Positions 27,790 through 35,391 of a stretch of DNA of 64,000 bases are shown piece by piece. A program made the position numbers and the translations under genes. The notes beneath the pieces were generated by a model. That model saw nothing but the letters and a program-made list of their open reading frames with translations, made no database searches and was not told the origin of the DNA. Each line of letters opens with the position of its first letter. Within the stretch, counting starts at the first letter, position 1. Origin of the DNA: Ancylomarina euxina (GTDB lineage: Bacteria; Bacteroidota; Bacteroidia; Bacteroidales; Marinifilaceae); NCBI RefSeq assembly GCF_003863355.1, contig NZ_QQWG01000015.1:40107-104106 (forward strand), in the 5' to 3' direction.

Positions 27790-28045
27790 TTGCTTTAAAA
27801 TTTGATCTATGGTAAAGGAAGATCAGCGGAGCTAAATAAAGCATGCAGCACTATTTATGCCGATGTGCTGTTTCTTGGCACACTAAGTTGCGTGGGCGAT
27901 TCAAAAGAGTTAACCTTTCAAAACTCACGGAAGCAAGCCCCCGATGCCGCACGAAAGAATTCGATATTTTATCAAGGAACGCGATACAACCGACCGCAGG
28001 GAGCTCAGCGAAGCTAATCGCGCACTAACGGGGTCATAAGCGTCT
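27790..28045. repeat. Probable dispersed non-coding repeat
   Basis: About 250 nt of higher G+C than its surroundings. Two overlapping frames are open through it (27802-28017 and 27843-28028) but neither reads like a protein and neither has conserved motifs. Words such as GATCAGCGGAGCTAAATAAA, TTCTTGGCACACTAAGTTGC and GGGAGCTCAGCGAAGC suggest a dispersed element. Only a single copy is in this window. Confidence 0.4.
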
Positions 28046-28090
28046 TAATAAAAAAGGATTGCTTGATATTTAATCAGCATCAACAAAAGG

Positions 28091-28510
28091 CTAGTTTTTA
28101 GAGAAAGACTTAGCCAATTGTGCGCCAAACCAAGCCATAGGCAAATAAGCTCCAATTAAATCGAGAAGACTAAACCATAAAGGTGAAGGCAGCGTTAGAA
28201 CGCTAGTAAGTCCACCCAAAAAGAAAAAGCATCCAATTCCCAAGGCAAACTTTAACCGATGATTGCCTGCCAATAAATAGGCAACAAAAGCCCCCACTAA
28301 AGTTCCACAAGCATGAGCCAGGAATGGGAAAATAAAATGTTTGGCTTCGAACAAATGCATAGCCTCTTTTAAGCCTTCAGTTGTTGAAGTATCAGCCCCA
28401 GTAGGCAGTGGAATGATAGAACCACTAATCATGACAAGTCCCATATTAACAAGACTACCTACTATAAGACCAGCTACTACTGCAAGTATGTTCCTTAAAA
28501 TTGTATTCAT
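28091..28510 (-). CDS. Small four-TM membrane protein, unknown function
   Basis: 139 residues with four predicted TMs (about 5-30, 57-82, 86-106, 110-130). The N-terminus ILAVVAGLIVGSLVNMGLV and the HxxGTLVGAFVAYLLA stretch are like small conserved membrane proteins of Bacteroidota. A His in HACGTLVG is embedded in TM2. No operon partner. Function not known. Confidence 0.75.
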   Translation of the reverse strand: MNTILRNILAVVAGLIVGSLVNMGLVMISGSIIPLPTGADTSTTEGLKEAMHLFEAKHFIFPFLAHACGTLVGAFVAYLLAGNHRLKFALGIGCFFFLGGLTSVLTLPSPLWFSLLDLIGAYLPMAWFGAQLAKSFSKN

Positions 28511-28594
28511 CAGGCATAAATTAAGGTTGAAGATTTTGTATTAAAAAGCTCCCTTAATTTACAGATTACTTACATATAAAACGAATTCTGTTCG

Positions 28595-30895
28595 TTAATA
28601 ATGAGAACTGTAAAGTCTAAAATAGCTACACTCTTTAATAATCATTTCATGAAACTTGGTATCGGCATAGGACTCTTTTAGAATCTTGAAACTTTTATAA
28701 TTAGGTAATTTCAAATCATAGTACTTCGATATTTGAAAGCTTAGCTCATCCTTGCTACCCAGATTATAATAGGTATTTAACTCACACTTGGCCATCAGGT
28801 ACAAACACCTTGCGTTTAACTCCTTGTCGGTAGACATCTCCATCACATTCTGATAGTACTGCATGGCTGTGCTGCTTAAATCGAAATATCTCTCTCCATA
28901 ATTACTAATATCCAGTAGATTATAACCTTTCTTTTCTGTAATAATATCCTTACTGATTTTTCTTTTAGAATAGTAGGCATAATGCATGTAGCTATACTCA
29001 CAGCAATTCCCCTTATTTCTTAATAAACCCCTGTAATAACCCGTGTTTGAAATATTGAAATAATAATTCCCCAAAAGGTAATTGGCTAGCTTTGCCTTCC
29101 ATTTCTTTTCGTTCTGAGTCAGTTTTTCCAGTTCAATTAAATTCCTGGCCAGATTCTTTCTTGAAAAGCTGGCTTGTATAAAAGAAAAGATATCAGCTTT
29201 ATAAACCTCATCGTCCATAACTTCTTCGACAGAACAACTAAAGCATTCTTTAAGATTATTACTAAAAATACTGGCAGGAATCAGTAATTGCCCTTCATAA
29301 GTCTCGTTTTTATTGAAAAATTCGAGTGCAGATTCCGGATCTTTTTGATATAGATAATAGATCCCTTTTTGATCGTTGATGTAATCCATAAAATTGAGTG
29401 ATGCATTTGATTTATGACTTAATAAAACCTTCTCATACTCACTCTTATCGGTTTGAAGATAAAAGGCCTCAAGAGCTTCAAGTAATTCTATCGAATTAAT
29501 CTGATTCACATTTTCGAGTGTGTTATGAACCAAAAATGCTTTAGCTAGCTTGTTATTTTTATAATAGGTATGCGCAACTTTAGCTAAAATTATACGACGC
29601 CAGTCATTTTCATTTTCAGATATCCAAGCCGTATTTTTAGGATTGTCAGCTAATATTTTAGCCAGATAGTTTTCATTCTCTACCGTCAAGTTTTCCCAAC
29701 TAAAGACCTCATAAATAATGGCTAATTTCTTCTTTTGCTCAGGATAGCCTTCAACTTTAGCTAGCTTGGCTTTAGCACTTGCAATATCTTGCTTAATAAA
29801 TGACAAATAGGAACTTGATAGTTTCCAAAAGGCCTTATTCGTAACAGTTGAATGAACAACCTGTTGTTCTGCAATCCTTAACAGATCCTTATAGGTGTTA
29901 TTGTTATCGTAAAAGGGCAAGCTTTTATTTCCTACGCCAATATCTTTGGGCCACACCTCTCGTTCCACATTATTTAAGGCACGCATAAATAGAAGCTCCA
30001 CTCTTTCGTCTTGTGCATCCAATTCAATAAAACGGTTTATATTACTTACTTCATCAGTAAAATTGCGCAAACTCCTTATCAACAAAAGGTCCTTCTCATC
30101 GTCTAAGCCTTTAAAAAGAGATTTTCCCTCGGCATTCTTATACGTACAAAAGTTATAACTCGAGAAAGCTGTTTTCTTTCTATCCAGACTCTTATTTAGG
30201 ACTTTGGTGAACAAGTAGGCTGCTTTTTCATAATTCTCAAGAGAATAATAACAACCTGCTACCTGATCACTTATGTAATAATACATTTCATTCTTAGGAA
30301 ATTGATCTTCAACTTTCGATTCATAAAAACGAAGGGCAGCTGTCCAATCCTTCGAATAATGCATAATTCGAATCATCTGGTAATAATATCGCATTTGCAA
30401 CTGCTGATTACTCACTTGACTCAAGAGCAAATTCGCTTCCTTGAGCAAGGCTTCTTCATCAACCGTTTCTTTCTCCAATACCTCATCGTAATCCCAGGAA
30501 TTTAAACGAGTTCTGTAAGAAAAGGCATTAGAACAACGATTGGCAAAAGCAAGATAAGTCTTCGCAGATTGCTCTATGGCAGAATCTTTCCCCGACCAAT
30601 CGAATTTATCGAATTCGTAGACTGCTTTCTCAATGTCTTGAGTATCCCAACCGATCAGCAATTCATGCCAAAGGGCCACATTCCCTTTGGGATATACAAG
30701 AGGCTTAGTTTGTCCATAAAAATCTTCCCCGTAAAAAGCATTGTATTCACTTCTTAAGAAGGGATAGAATTCTTCAGCAGCGATATTGGTTTGCTTAAAT
30801 AAATTATAAAAATTCATTCCCTCCCAATAGCCACCTCCGCAGGCAAAAACACTGGATGAAATCAATACGAATATATAGGTTAAGAGCTTTCTCAT
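28595..30895 (-). CDS. Large envelope protein with TPR-like helical repeats, probable lipoprotein
   Basis: 766 residues. The N-terminus MRKLLTYIFVLISSSVFAC is a signal sequence ending in a Cys, followed by GGGYWEG; the lipobox (VFAC) is atypical at -2 but plausible. The rest is almost entirely alpha-helical with degenerate helix-turn-helix repeats (for example MYYYISDQVAGCYYSLENYEKAAYLFTKVL), similar to divergent TPRs. The family is recognised only as a Bacteroidota 'CGGG' hypothetical. Its start overlaps the stop of the upstream lipoprotein gene by 4 nt (ATGA), so the two are translationally coupled. Confidence 0.78.
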   Translation of the reverse strand: MRKLLTYIFVLISSSVFACGGGYWEGMNFYNLFKQTNIAAEEFYPFLRSEYNAFYGEDFYGQTKPLVYPKGNVALWHELLIGWDTQDIEKAVYEFDKFDWSGKDSAIEQSAKTYLAFANRCSNAFSYRTRLNSWDYDEVLEKETVDEEALLKEANLLLSQVSNQQLQMRYYYQMIRIMHYSKDWTAALRFYESKVEDQFPKNEMYYYISDQVAGCYYSLENYEKAAYLFTKVLNKSLDRKKTAFSSYNFCTYKNAEGKSLFKGLDDEKDLLLIRSLRNFTDEVSNINRFIELDAQDERVELLFMRALNNVEREVWPKDIGVGNKSLPFYDNNNTYKDLLRIAEQQVVHSTVTNKAFWKLSSSYLSFIKQDIASAKAKLAKVEGYPEQKKKLAIIYEVFSWENLTVENENYLAKILADNPKNTAWISENENDWRRIILAKVAHTYYKNNKLAKAFLVHNTLENVNQINSIELLEALEAFYLQTDKSEYEKVLLSHKSNASLNFMDYINDQKGIYYLYQKDPESALEFFNKNETYEGQLLIPASIFSNNLKECFSCSVEEVMDDEVYKADIFSFIQASFSRKNLARNLIELEKLTQNEKKWKAKLANYLLGNYYFNISNTGYYRGLLRNKGNCCEYSYMHYAYYSKRKISKDIITEKKGYNLLDISNYGERYFDLSSTAMQYYQNVMEMSTDKELNARCLYLMAKCELNTYYNLGSKDELSFQISKYYDLKLPNYKSFKILKESYADTKFHEMIIKECSYFRLYSSHY

Positions 30896-31908
30896 AATTT
30901 TTCAATTGTATTTTTTAAGTCATAATTTAATAGGCTACGATCATCCAAATGATAAAAAATGATACCATCAGTATGCAGTTTACTCTGCTTTATTAAGTCG
31001 TAGGAAGCAGTGATTTCTGACTGCTCAACATTTTCAAGTTTTAAATTGTAGCCTTTAGCCAGATAAAAGCCTTTATATAGCGTATCCTTCACAACTTCAA
31101 AATTAGTTGAATTGATTTGCTTGAAATGCGAATCTTTTTCAAGAACCGTTCTATTCGCATCCTTAATTAGCTTAATCTTCTTAGTGTTATTGGTCACTAC
31201 GGTTTGAGCAAATAAAGGCAAAGCAATTTTCAGTTTTAAGGGGAAAGTACTTCCCTCGTCGATATATTGCCCAACAATAGCACTTTCAAGAATAGAATTC
31301 TGCTCATTATTTCTTAAATCCCCCATATTATAAAGCATTAGCGTTCCCTTGTTCACTGGAGGTACGCCTGTTTTATCCTGGAACTTAATCTGATGGAGTC
31401 TAATCGTAACATCAATGTCATATTTGCATTTTAAAGCTTCTAGCAAAGCGAAGTAATGCGATCTCGTAGTCACAGTCCAGTCACAATCAATCTGAACCTG
31501 CTCAATCTTCTTTTTAAAATGTTTACTACTGATTTGATCAACCAGTTTTGTAATCCTATTAGCAAGATCTGGCACATCCAATTCTTTTGTTTTAAAAACC
31601 TGATTGGCAATGTATACAACGGGTACAATATTCAGATTTTGATAGGCTTTGTCGACCGATTTCAAAACATAGGTTGGATAAATCCCATCATTTCTCCATG
31701 AAGGTTCTTTTAAAGGCTCAATGTCAAAATAATGCATATAAACCGTATTCGCATCTGTCGTTTTGATAGCCTCACTATAGGATCTTGTAAAATCTGCTTT
31801 TGCTTTCCAGTGATAAAAGGCAATCTCATCTTTCCTGACATCTTCTTTTGAGCAAGAAATGGAAAGCAACAAGAGTATAAAAAAGTAAAAACTATTTTTG
31901 AACATCAA
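30892..31908 (-). CDS. Lipoprotein with DUF3142-like (TIM-barrel-type) domain
   Basis: 338 residues. Clear lipoprotein signal: MMFKNSFYFFILLLLSISC with lipobox SISC. The body has alternating beta/alpha segments and the motif EQVQIDCDWTVTTRSHYFALLEALK, reminiscent of the QxDxD strand of DUF3142 glycosidase-like barrels; ILESAIVGQYID and LPLFAQTVV would be later strands. A catalytic activity is not proven. It overlaps the following 766-residue gene by 4 nt, which suggests a functional pair at the cell envelope. Confidence 0.72.
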   Translation of the reverse strand: MMFKNSFYFFILLLLSISCSKEDVRKDEIAFYHWKAKADFTRSYSEAIKTTDANTVYMHYFDIEPLKEPSWRNDGIYPTYVLKSVDKAYQNLNIVPVVYIANQVFKTKELDVPDLANRITKLVDQISSKHFKKKIEQVQIDCDWTVTTRSHYFALLEALKCKYDIDVTIRLHQIKFQDKTGVPPVNKGTLMLYNMGDLRNNEQNSILESAIVGQYIDEGSTFPLKLKIALPLFAQTVVTNNTKKIKLIKDANRTVLEKDSHFKQINSTNFEVVKDTLYKGFYLAKGYNLKLENVEQSEITASYDLIKQSKLHTDGIIFYHLDDRSLLNYDLKNTIEKL

Positions 31909-32045
31909 TTTATGATTAATATTTTAAACTCTCCTTTTGTGAAAGCCTGAACAAATAGAGATCCAAAGATCAATCCCGCTTTCAGAATCTCAAATTTATG
32001 AAAACTAAAAACCGAAACAAAAACTTCTATCAAACAGGCTAAAAA

Positions 32046-32085
32046 AAAATTAAAGCTATGGCTCTTCAACCATAGCTTTAATTTT
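32046..32085. terminator. Terminator downstream of the PliI-like lipoprotein gene
   Basis: Perfect 16-bp stem, arms 32046-32061 (AAAATTAAAGCTATGG) and 32070-32085, with an 8-nt loop. On the minus strand the stem follows the stop at 32124 and is followed by a long T run (the A9 at 32041). Confidence 0.85.
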
Positions 32086-32123
32086 ACATTTTTTGATCTA
32101 AAATAGGTTAACCAAAGATTAAC

Positions 32124-33125
32124 TTATTCAAATTCTTGTATTTGCTTAACAACAAATCGTCTGCATGCCTCACCATCTACAAGTTCGTAAGCAATTTGTC
32201 TAGTCCCGCCAGTCGGATTGGCATTGGAATCGCCATCCTTATAGATTGGGAAACGCTGTACCAATGAGCGTTCTACCAACGCAAACTCATCGTGCCCCAT
32301 ATAGCCTTGCTTGATTTTCGTATTCTGAGCAACAGCTTCAAAATAGATTCGACTCATCGATTTTTTATTATTCACCGAAAAAGCAATCACATCGCCATAA
32401 CTACCACTCCCCTCTGAACTGATATAAATTACCACTTCCGGCGAACCGTCTGAATTTAAATCTTCAATCTCGGCATCAAGCACTCTCCCATCAATTTCTA
32501 CATTTTCAAGTCTGTTGTCAATTTCCAATCCCAAAGGGGCGATGCTAAGCAGCTGGCATGAATCATTTTTTACGGATGTGATTCTAAATCCAATCCCTTG
32601 TAATTGCAGAAATTTTGCAAACAAGGTTTTATCAACTTGGTTAGGATCCAGCTCTCCATCTATTTGGGTGTATTCTCCTAGCAGGCTTGCTCCACCTGAG
32701 CAATAAAAGGATAAGATACCACTATCAGCCGCATTTTTTGTTTTCAGGCTTATGGTTTTATCCTGAATAGCGAGCAGTACCTCTTTTCCATCAATACGAG
32801 TTTGATAGAGAGTATCGTTTTGCTTGTAAAAGATAGCATCAAAGGTACAGCTGGGCTTTTTTTTATCTGCTCGTGAACGAACCGATAAGCTAATTTTGTT
32901 TTCTCCGGCTTTTTTTATCGAAACGGCAACCCAATCGTAACCTTCATTTCTATTGGCATAAGCATCCGAAACGTAGTTTCCGTAAATATTTAAGCTCAAC
33001 TCCTTATCAAGCTGGTTTTCGGGCTTGTCATTTCCAGTCTTTTGAACTGTATTTTTACATCCACAAAAAATAACTAAGCCTAAAGCAGTCGTAACAATAA
33101 TTGTTTTTATTTTTATCATGATCAA
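32124..33125 (-). CDS. Lipoprotein with a C-terminal PliI-like domain
   Basis: 333 residues. The signal peptide ends in a lipobox (VIFCGC). Residues about 40-150 are a small beta domain (GNYVSDAYANRNEGYDWVAVSI...). The C-terminal half matches the pattern of PliI, the periplasmic inhibitor of I-type lysozyme: EDLNSDGSPEVVIYISSEGSGSYG, GYMGHDEFALVERSLVQRFPIY and DSNANPTGGTRQIAYELV. PliI-type domains are also found in lipoproteins with no tested activity, so lysozyme inhibition is an inference. Last gene of a five-gene minus-strand cluster (35142 to 32124), followed by a strong terminator. Confidence 0.8.
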   Translation of the reverse strand: MIMIKIKTIIVTTALGLVIFCGCKNTVQKTGNDKPENQLDKELSLNIYGNYVSDAYANRNEGYDWVAVSIKKAGENKISLSVRSRADKKKPSCTFDAIFYKQNDTLYQTRIDGKEVLLAIQDKTISLKTKNAADSGILSFYCSGGASLLGEYTQIDGELDPNQVDKTLFAKFLQLQGIGFRITSVKNDSCQLLSIAPLGLEIDNRLENVEIDGRVLDAEIEDLNSDGSPEVVIYISSEGSGSYGDVIAFSVNNKKSMSRIYFEAVAQNTKIKQGYMGHDEFALVERSLVQRFPIYKDGDSNANPTGGTRQIAYELVDGEACRRFVVKQIQEFE

Positions 33126-33178
33126 GTTTGCTTATTAATGAAATAAAAAAGTAAGCCGAAAATTATTTTCACTCAAAC

Positions 33179-33634
33179 TTATGCATTATTCTGACTTAAT
33201 CTTAATGATAAGTCCCAAATTAGCTCTTTCACGCTATTTAATTCTTTCCATTCAATATGCTCCAAACGTATGTGATGCTCTATTTCTTTAACCTGAAATC
33301 GGATATCAATTCCATCCATTATTAATTCTTCCATATCAGCTATGGCAAGACATTTAACTGTCTTCGATTTTGGTATCAGATACTTAAATTCCTTATCATC
33401 ACATTCGATAAAATATTGACCTCTCTTCATTTGCTGATAACCCATTAATGCAAAAGTGATCCCCTGTAGAATATAAATAACAGAAAGCCAATCTCCTCCA
33501 GGAAATTTTGAGTTAAATCCATTTATGGATGCATTAATTAGGTCTACTAATCCAAAAATCACAAAAAAAAGACTAAACCACATAAAGAATCTTACATTAA
33601 CCTTTTTTACTTTATACAATTGTATTTTTTCCAT
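33179..33634 (-). CDS. Two-TM membrane protein, unknown function
   Basis: 151 residues: a short basic N-terminus, two TMs (about 16-36 and 48-65), then a soluble cytoplasmic domain of about 80 residues (YFIECDDKEFKYLIPKS, MEELIMDGIDIRFQV) that resembles PH-like domains of small bacterial membrane proteins. Starts 4 nt after the cupin stop, so it is translationally linked to it. No function known. Confidence 0.72.
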   Translation of the reverse strand: MEKIQLYKVKKVNVRFFMWFSLFFVIFGLVDLINASINGFNSKFPGGDWLSVIYILQGITFALMGYQQMKRGQYFIECDDKEFKYLIPKSKTVKCLAIADMEELIMDGIDIRFQVKEIEHHIRLEHIEWKELNSVKELIWDLSLRLSQNNA

Positions 33635-33638
33635 ATAA

Positions 33639-33974
33639 TCATTTTATTTTATACCTATCTACTTGGTCAAACAGAGTTAAGTCTTTATAACCTTTCTTGA
33701 TTTTGGCTGAATGCACAACATCCTTTTCAATATAGTATGTATCTCCTTTGCTTAAGGTTCTCGGAATACCATCAATACTAAGCACCATTTCTCCTTCAAG
33801 TACAACTCCCCATTGTGCATTGTGGAAATGATCAGCCACTTCAATGTCCTCATCGAACTCCATGAAAACAAACTGCTGATTGCCAGCTTGTATTAATTTA
33901 GACACTAATCCAGCAATAGGAATATCGGCATTGGGATGCTTTTCAATTATTTCAGGGAATAGTTTCTTTGTCAT
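33639..33974 (-). CDS. Cupin-domain protein
   Basis: 111 residues, a single small beta-barrel cupin. The metal-binding His motif is present as VADHFHNAQWGVVLEGEM (cupin motif 1) and motif 2 as YYIEKDVVHSAKI. Substrate unknown. It is central in the five-gene cluster, 23 nt after the preceding gene and 4 nt before the next. Confidence 0.87.
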   Translation of the reverse strand: MTKKLFPEIIEKHPNADIPIAGLVSKLIQAGNQQFVFMEFDEDIEVADHFHNAQWGVVLEGEMVLSIDGIPRTLSKGDTYYIEKDVVHSAKIKKGYKDLTLFDQVDRYKIK

Positions 33975-33997
33975 TTACGTAATCTAGATTTGTGTGT

Positions 33998-34462
33998 TTA
34001 GAATGTAATATCTACGTTGAGCTGTTTGCCCTCTTCACATGCTTTTTTGTCCAATGTAGTTCCATAGGCCATGCCCAGTGCAATGCCCAAGGGTAAGCCA
34101 ACACCTATAAAGGCCATATTGCCTAAACTGACTCCGAATGCCGCACCCATTGGAAGTCCAAAGGCAGCCATTCCAATAGACATCCATAAAGTCATATAGT
34201 GGTTTTTCCTTACCAGTTTGAGTTCTTTCTCCAATAATTGAAGAATCTTGGTTTGCTTCTTTATTAGCAGTTTCAAGAAGTCCTTATTCGCCCCTGAAAA
34301 TGAGTTAAGCACTTCAATATCTTTATTAATGGTATCTATAATTGCCGATGGCAGATCTCTTGTTCTCAATTCCTTTAATAGGTTTTCAAAAACATCATAA
34401 TGGGATAGCAACTTTTTATCTTCTTCTATATTCGCTCTTCTTTCAAGTTCTAATATTTTCAT
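33998..34462 (-). CDS. Membrane protein with a glycine-rich hydrophobic hairpin
   Basis: 154 residues. The first about 95 residues are a charged helical region (coiled-coil-like: EVLNSFSGANKDFLKLLIKKQTKILQLLEKEL), followed by two short glycine-rich hydrophobic segments (YMTLWMSIGMAAFGLPMGAAFGVSLGNMAFIGVGLPLGIALGMA in two parts), ending ACEEGKQLNVDITF. The layout is like glycine-zipper membrane proteins. Third cluster member with 23-nt gaps to both neighbours. Function unknown. Confidence 0.7.
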   Translation of the reverse strand: MKILELERRANIEEDKKLLSHYDVFENLLKELRTRDLPSAIIDTINKDIEVLNSFSGANKDFLKLLIKKQTKILQLLEKELKLVRKNHYMTLWMSIGMAAFGLPMGAAFGVSLGNMAFIGVGLPLGIALGMAYGTTLDKKACEEGKQLNVDITF

Positions 34463-34485
34463 TGTTGTATGCTGCTATTTAGAAT

Positions 34486-35142
34486 TTACGATTTCTCTTT
34501 ATACATTTCCGGGCTCACCTCAATGGTAAACAAATGAATCCCGGCTTTATCCTTGTATGTATATCTTATTGTCGATTTAAAATCCCTTTGAATCTTCATA
34601 TCCGGATTGGTCTTTACAAAATTGATAATGCCAGGTTCAATCTGCTCTTTTACTTCTTCCAGATTCAAATCCTCTTTAAAATAATTTATCAAGCTGTAAT
34701 TGTACTGAAATACTTTATTGGGTAAGGCAATTGCATTATCGAGCCTTGTCTCCGAATCAATCATTATGGGACAAGATTCATTAACCTGACTTGCTGCTGC
34801 CATCATGGCTTTATCGAAGGTCGCTTCTTTAAAAAAATCCGTAACCGAAAAGTTAACCAGGTTTGTTGTTATGGTAACGATAGCAACCGTTGCAATAAGC
34901 CCAATCCAATATTTTGCCCCTTTGCGCTTGGCATTTTTTTGTTTTTCGAGTTTTACCCTATTAATATCTTCTTCTGAGATGCATTCTATTCTTTTAAAGT
35001 CTTCAAAAGACTTATCAGAATGTTTCCTTATCCAATCGGAATAGTTATTATCCAGTTTCTGATTGCAGTCGGCACAAAAAACCTGATATTCTGTTTTCAG
35101 TTTATTTAAATGACCACACTTATTGCACTTTAGGTATTCCAT
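34486..35142 (-). CDS. Zinc-ribbon membrane protein, unknown function
   Basis: 218 residues. N-terminal zinc ribbon with two CxxC pairs (CNKCGH and CADCNQ), one TM at about 77-96 (YWIGLIATVAIVTITTNLV), then a C-terminal domain of about 110 residues (AASQVNESCPIMIDSETRLDNAIALPN...FTIEVSPEMY) that is also found as the body of small envelope proteins. Zinc ribbons of this kind often bind nucleic acid or partner proteins. It is the first gene of the five-gene cluster. Confidence 0.75.
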   Translation of the reverse strand: MEYLKCNKCGHLNKLKTEYQVFCADCNQKLDNNYSDWIRKHSDKSFEDFKRIECISEEDINRVKLEKQKNAKRKGAKYWIGLIATVAIVTITTNLVNFSVTDFFKEATFDKAMMAAASQVNESCPIMIDSETRLDNAIALPNKVFQYNYSLINYFKEDLNLEEVKEQIEPGIINFVKTNPDMKIQRDFKSTIRYTYKDKAGIHLFTIEVSPEMYKEKS

Positions 35143-35391
35143 TTATTATTGTTTATATTCTATTTATTTAAACCCCTCTGCATTGCATTCACGCCCTACA
35201 AAATTCGAAGATAAGTTAATATCGAAATATGCTCTTTATAAAACCCAATATTCTTTTTTGAATTAATTATACTTAATTCAATTGAAAAATTAAAGAGAAC
35301 CGCAACTTATTGAATTTCAGTCTCAATAAGCATTCATCTTTTATCTCTAAAAAATCAACACATTAAGAAATTCAAATACTAATTATTTTTT

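Noticed and set aside
27802..28028. Two overlapping frames (27802-28017 and 27843-28028) as genes
   Set aside because: They overlap in different frames, read through a GC-richer dispersed repeat, and neither has protein-like composition.
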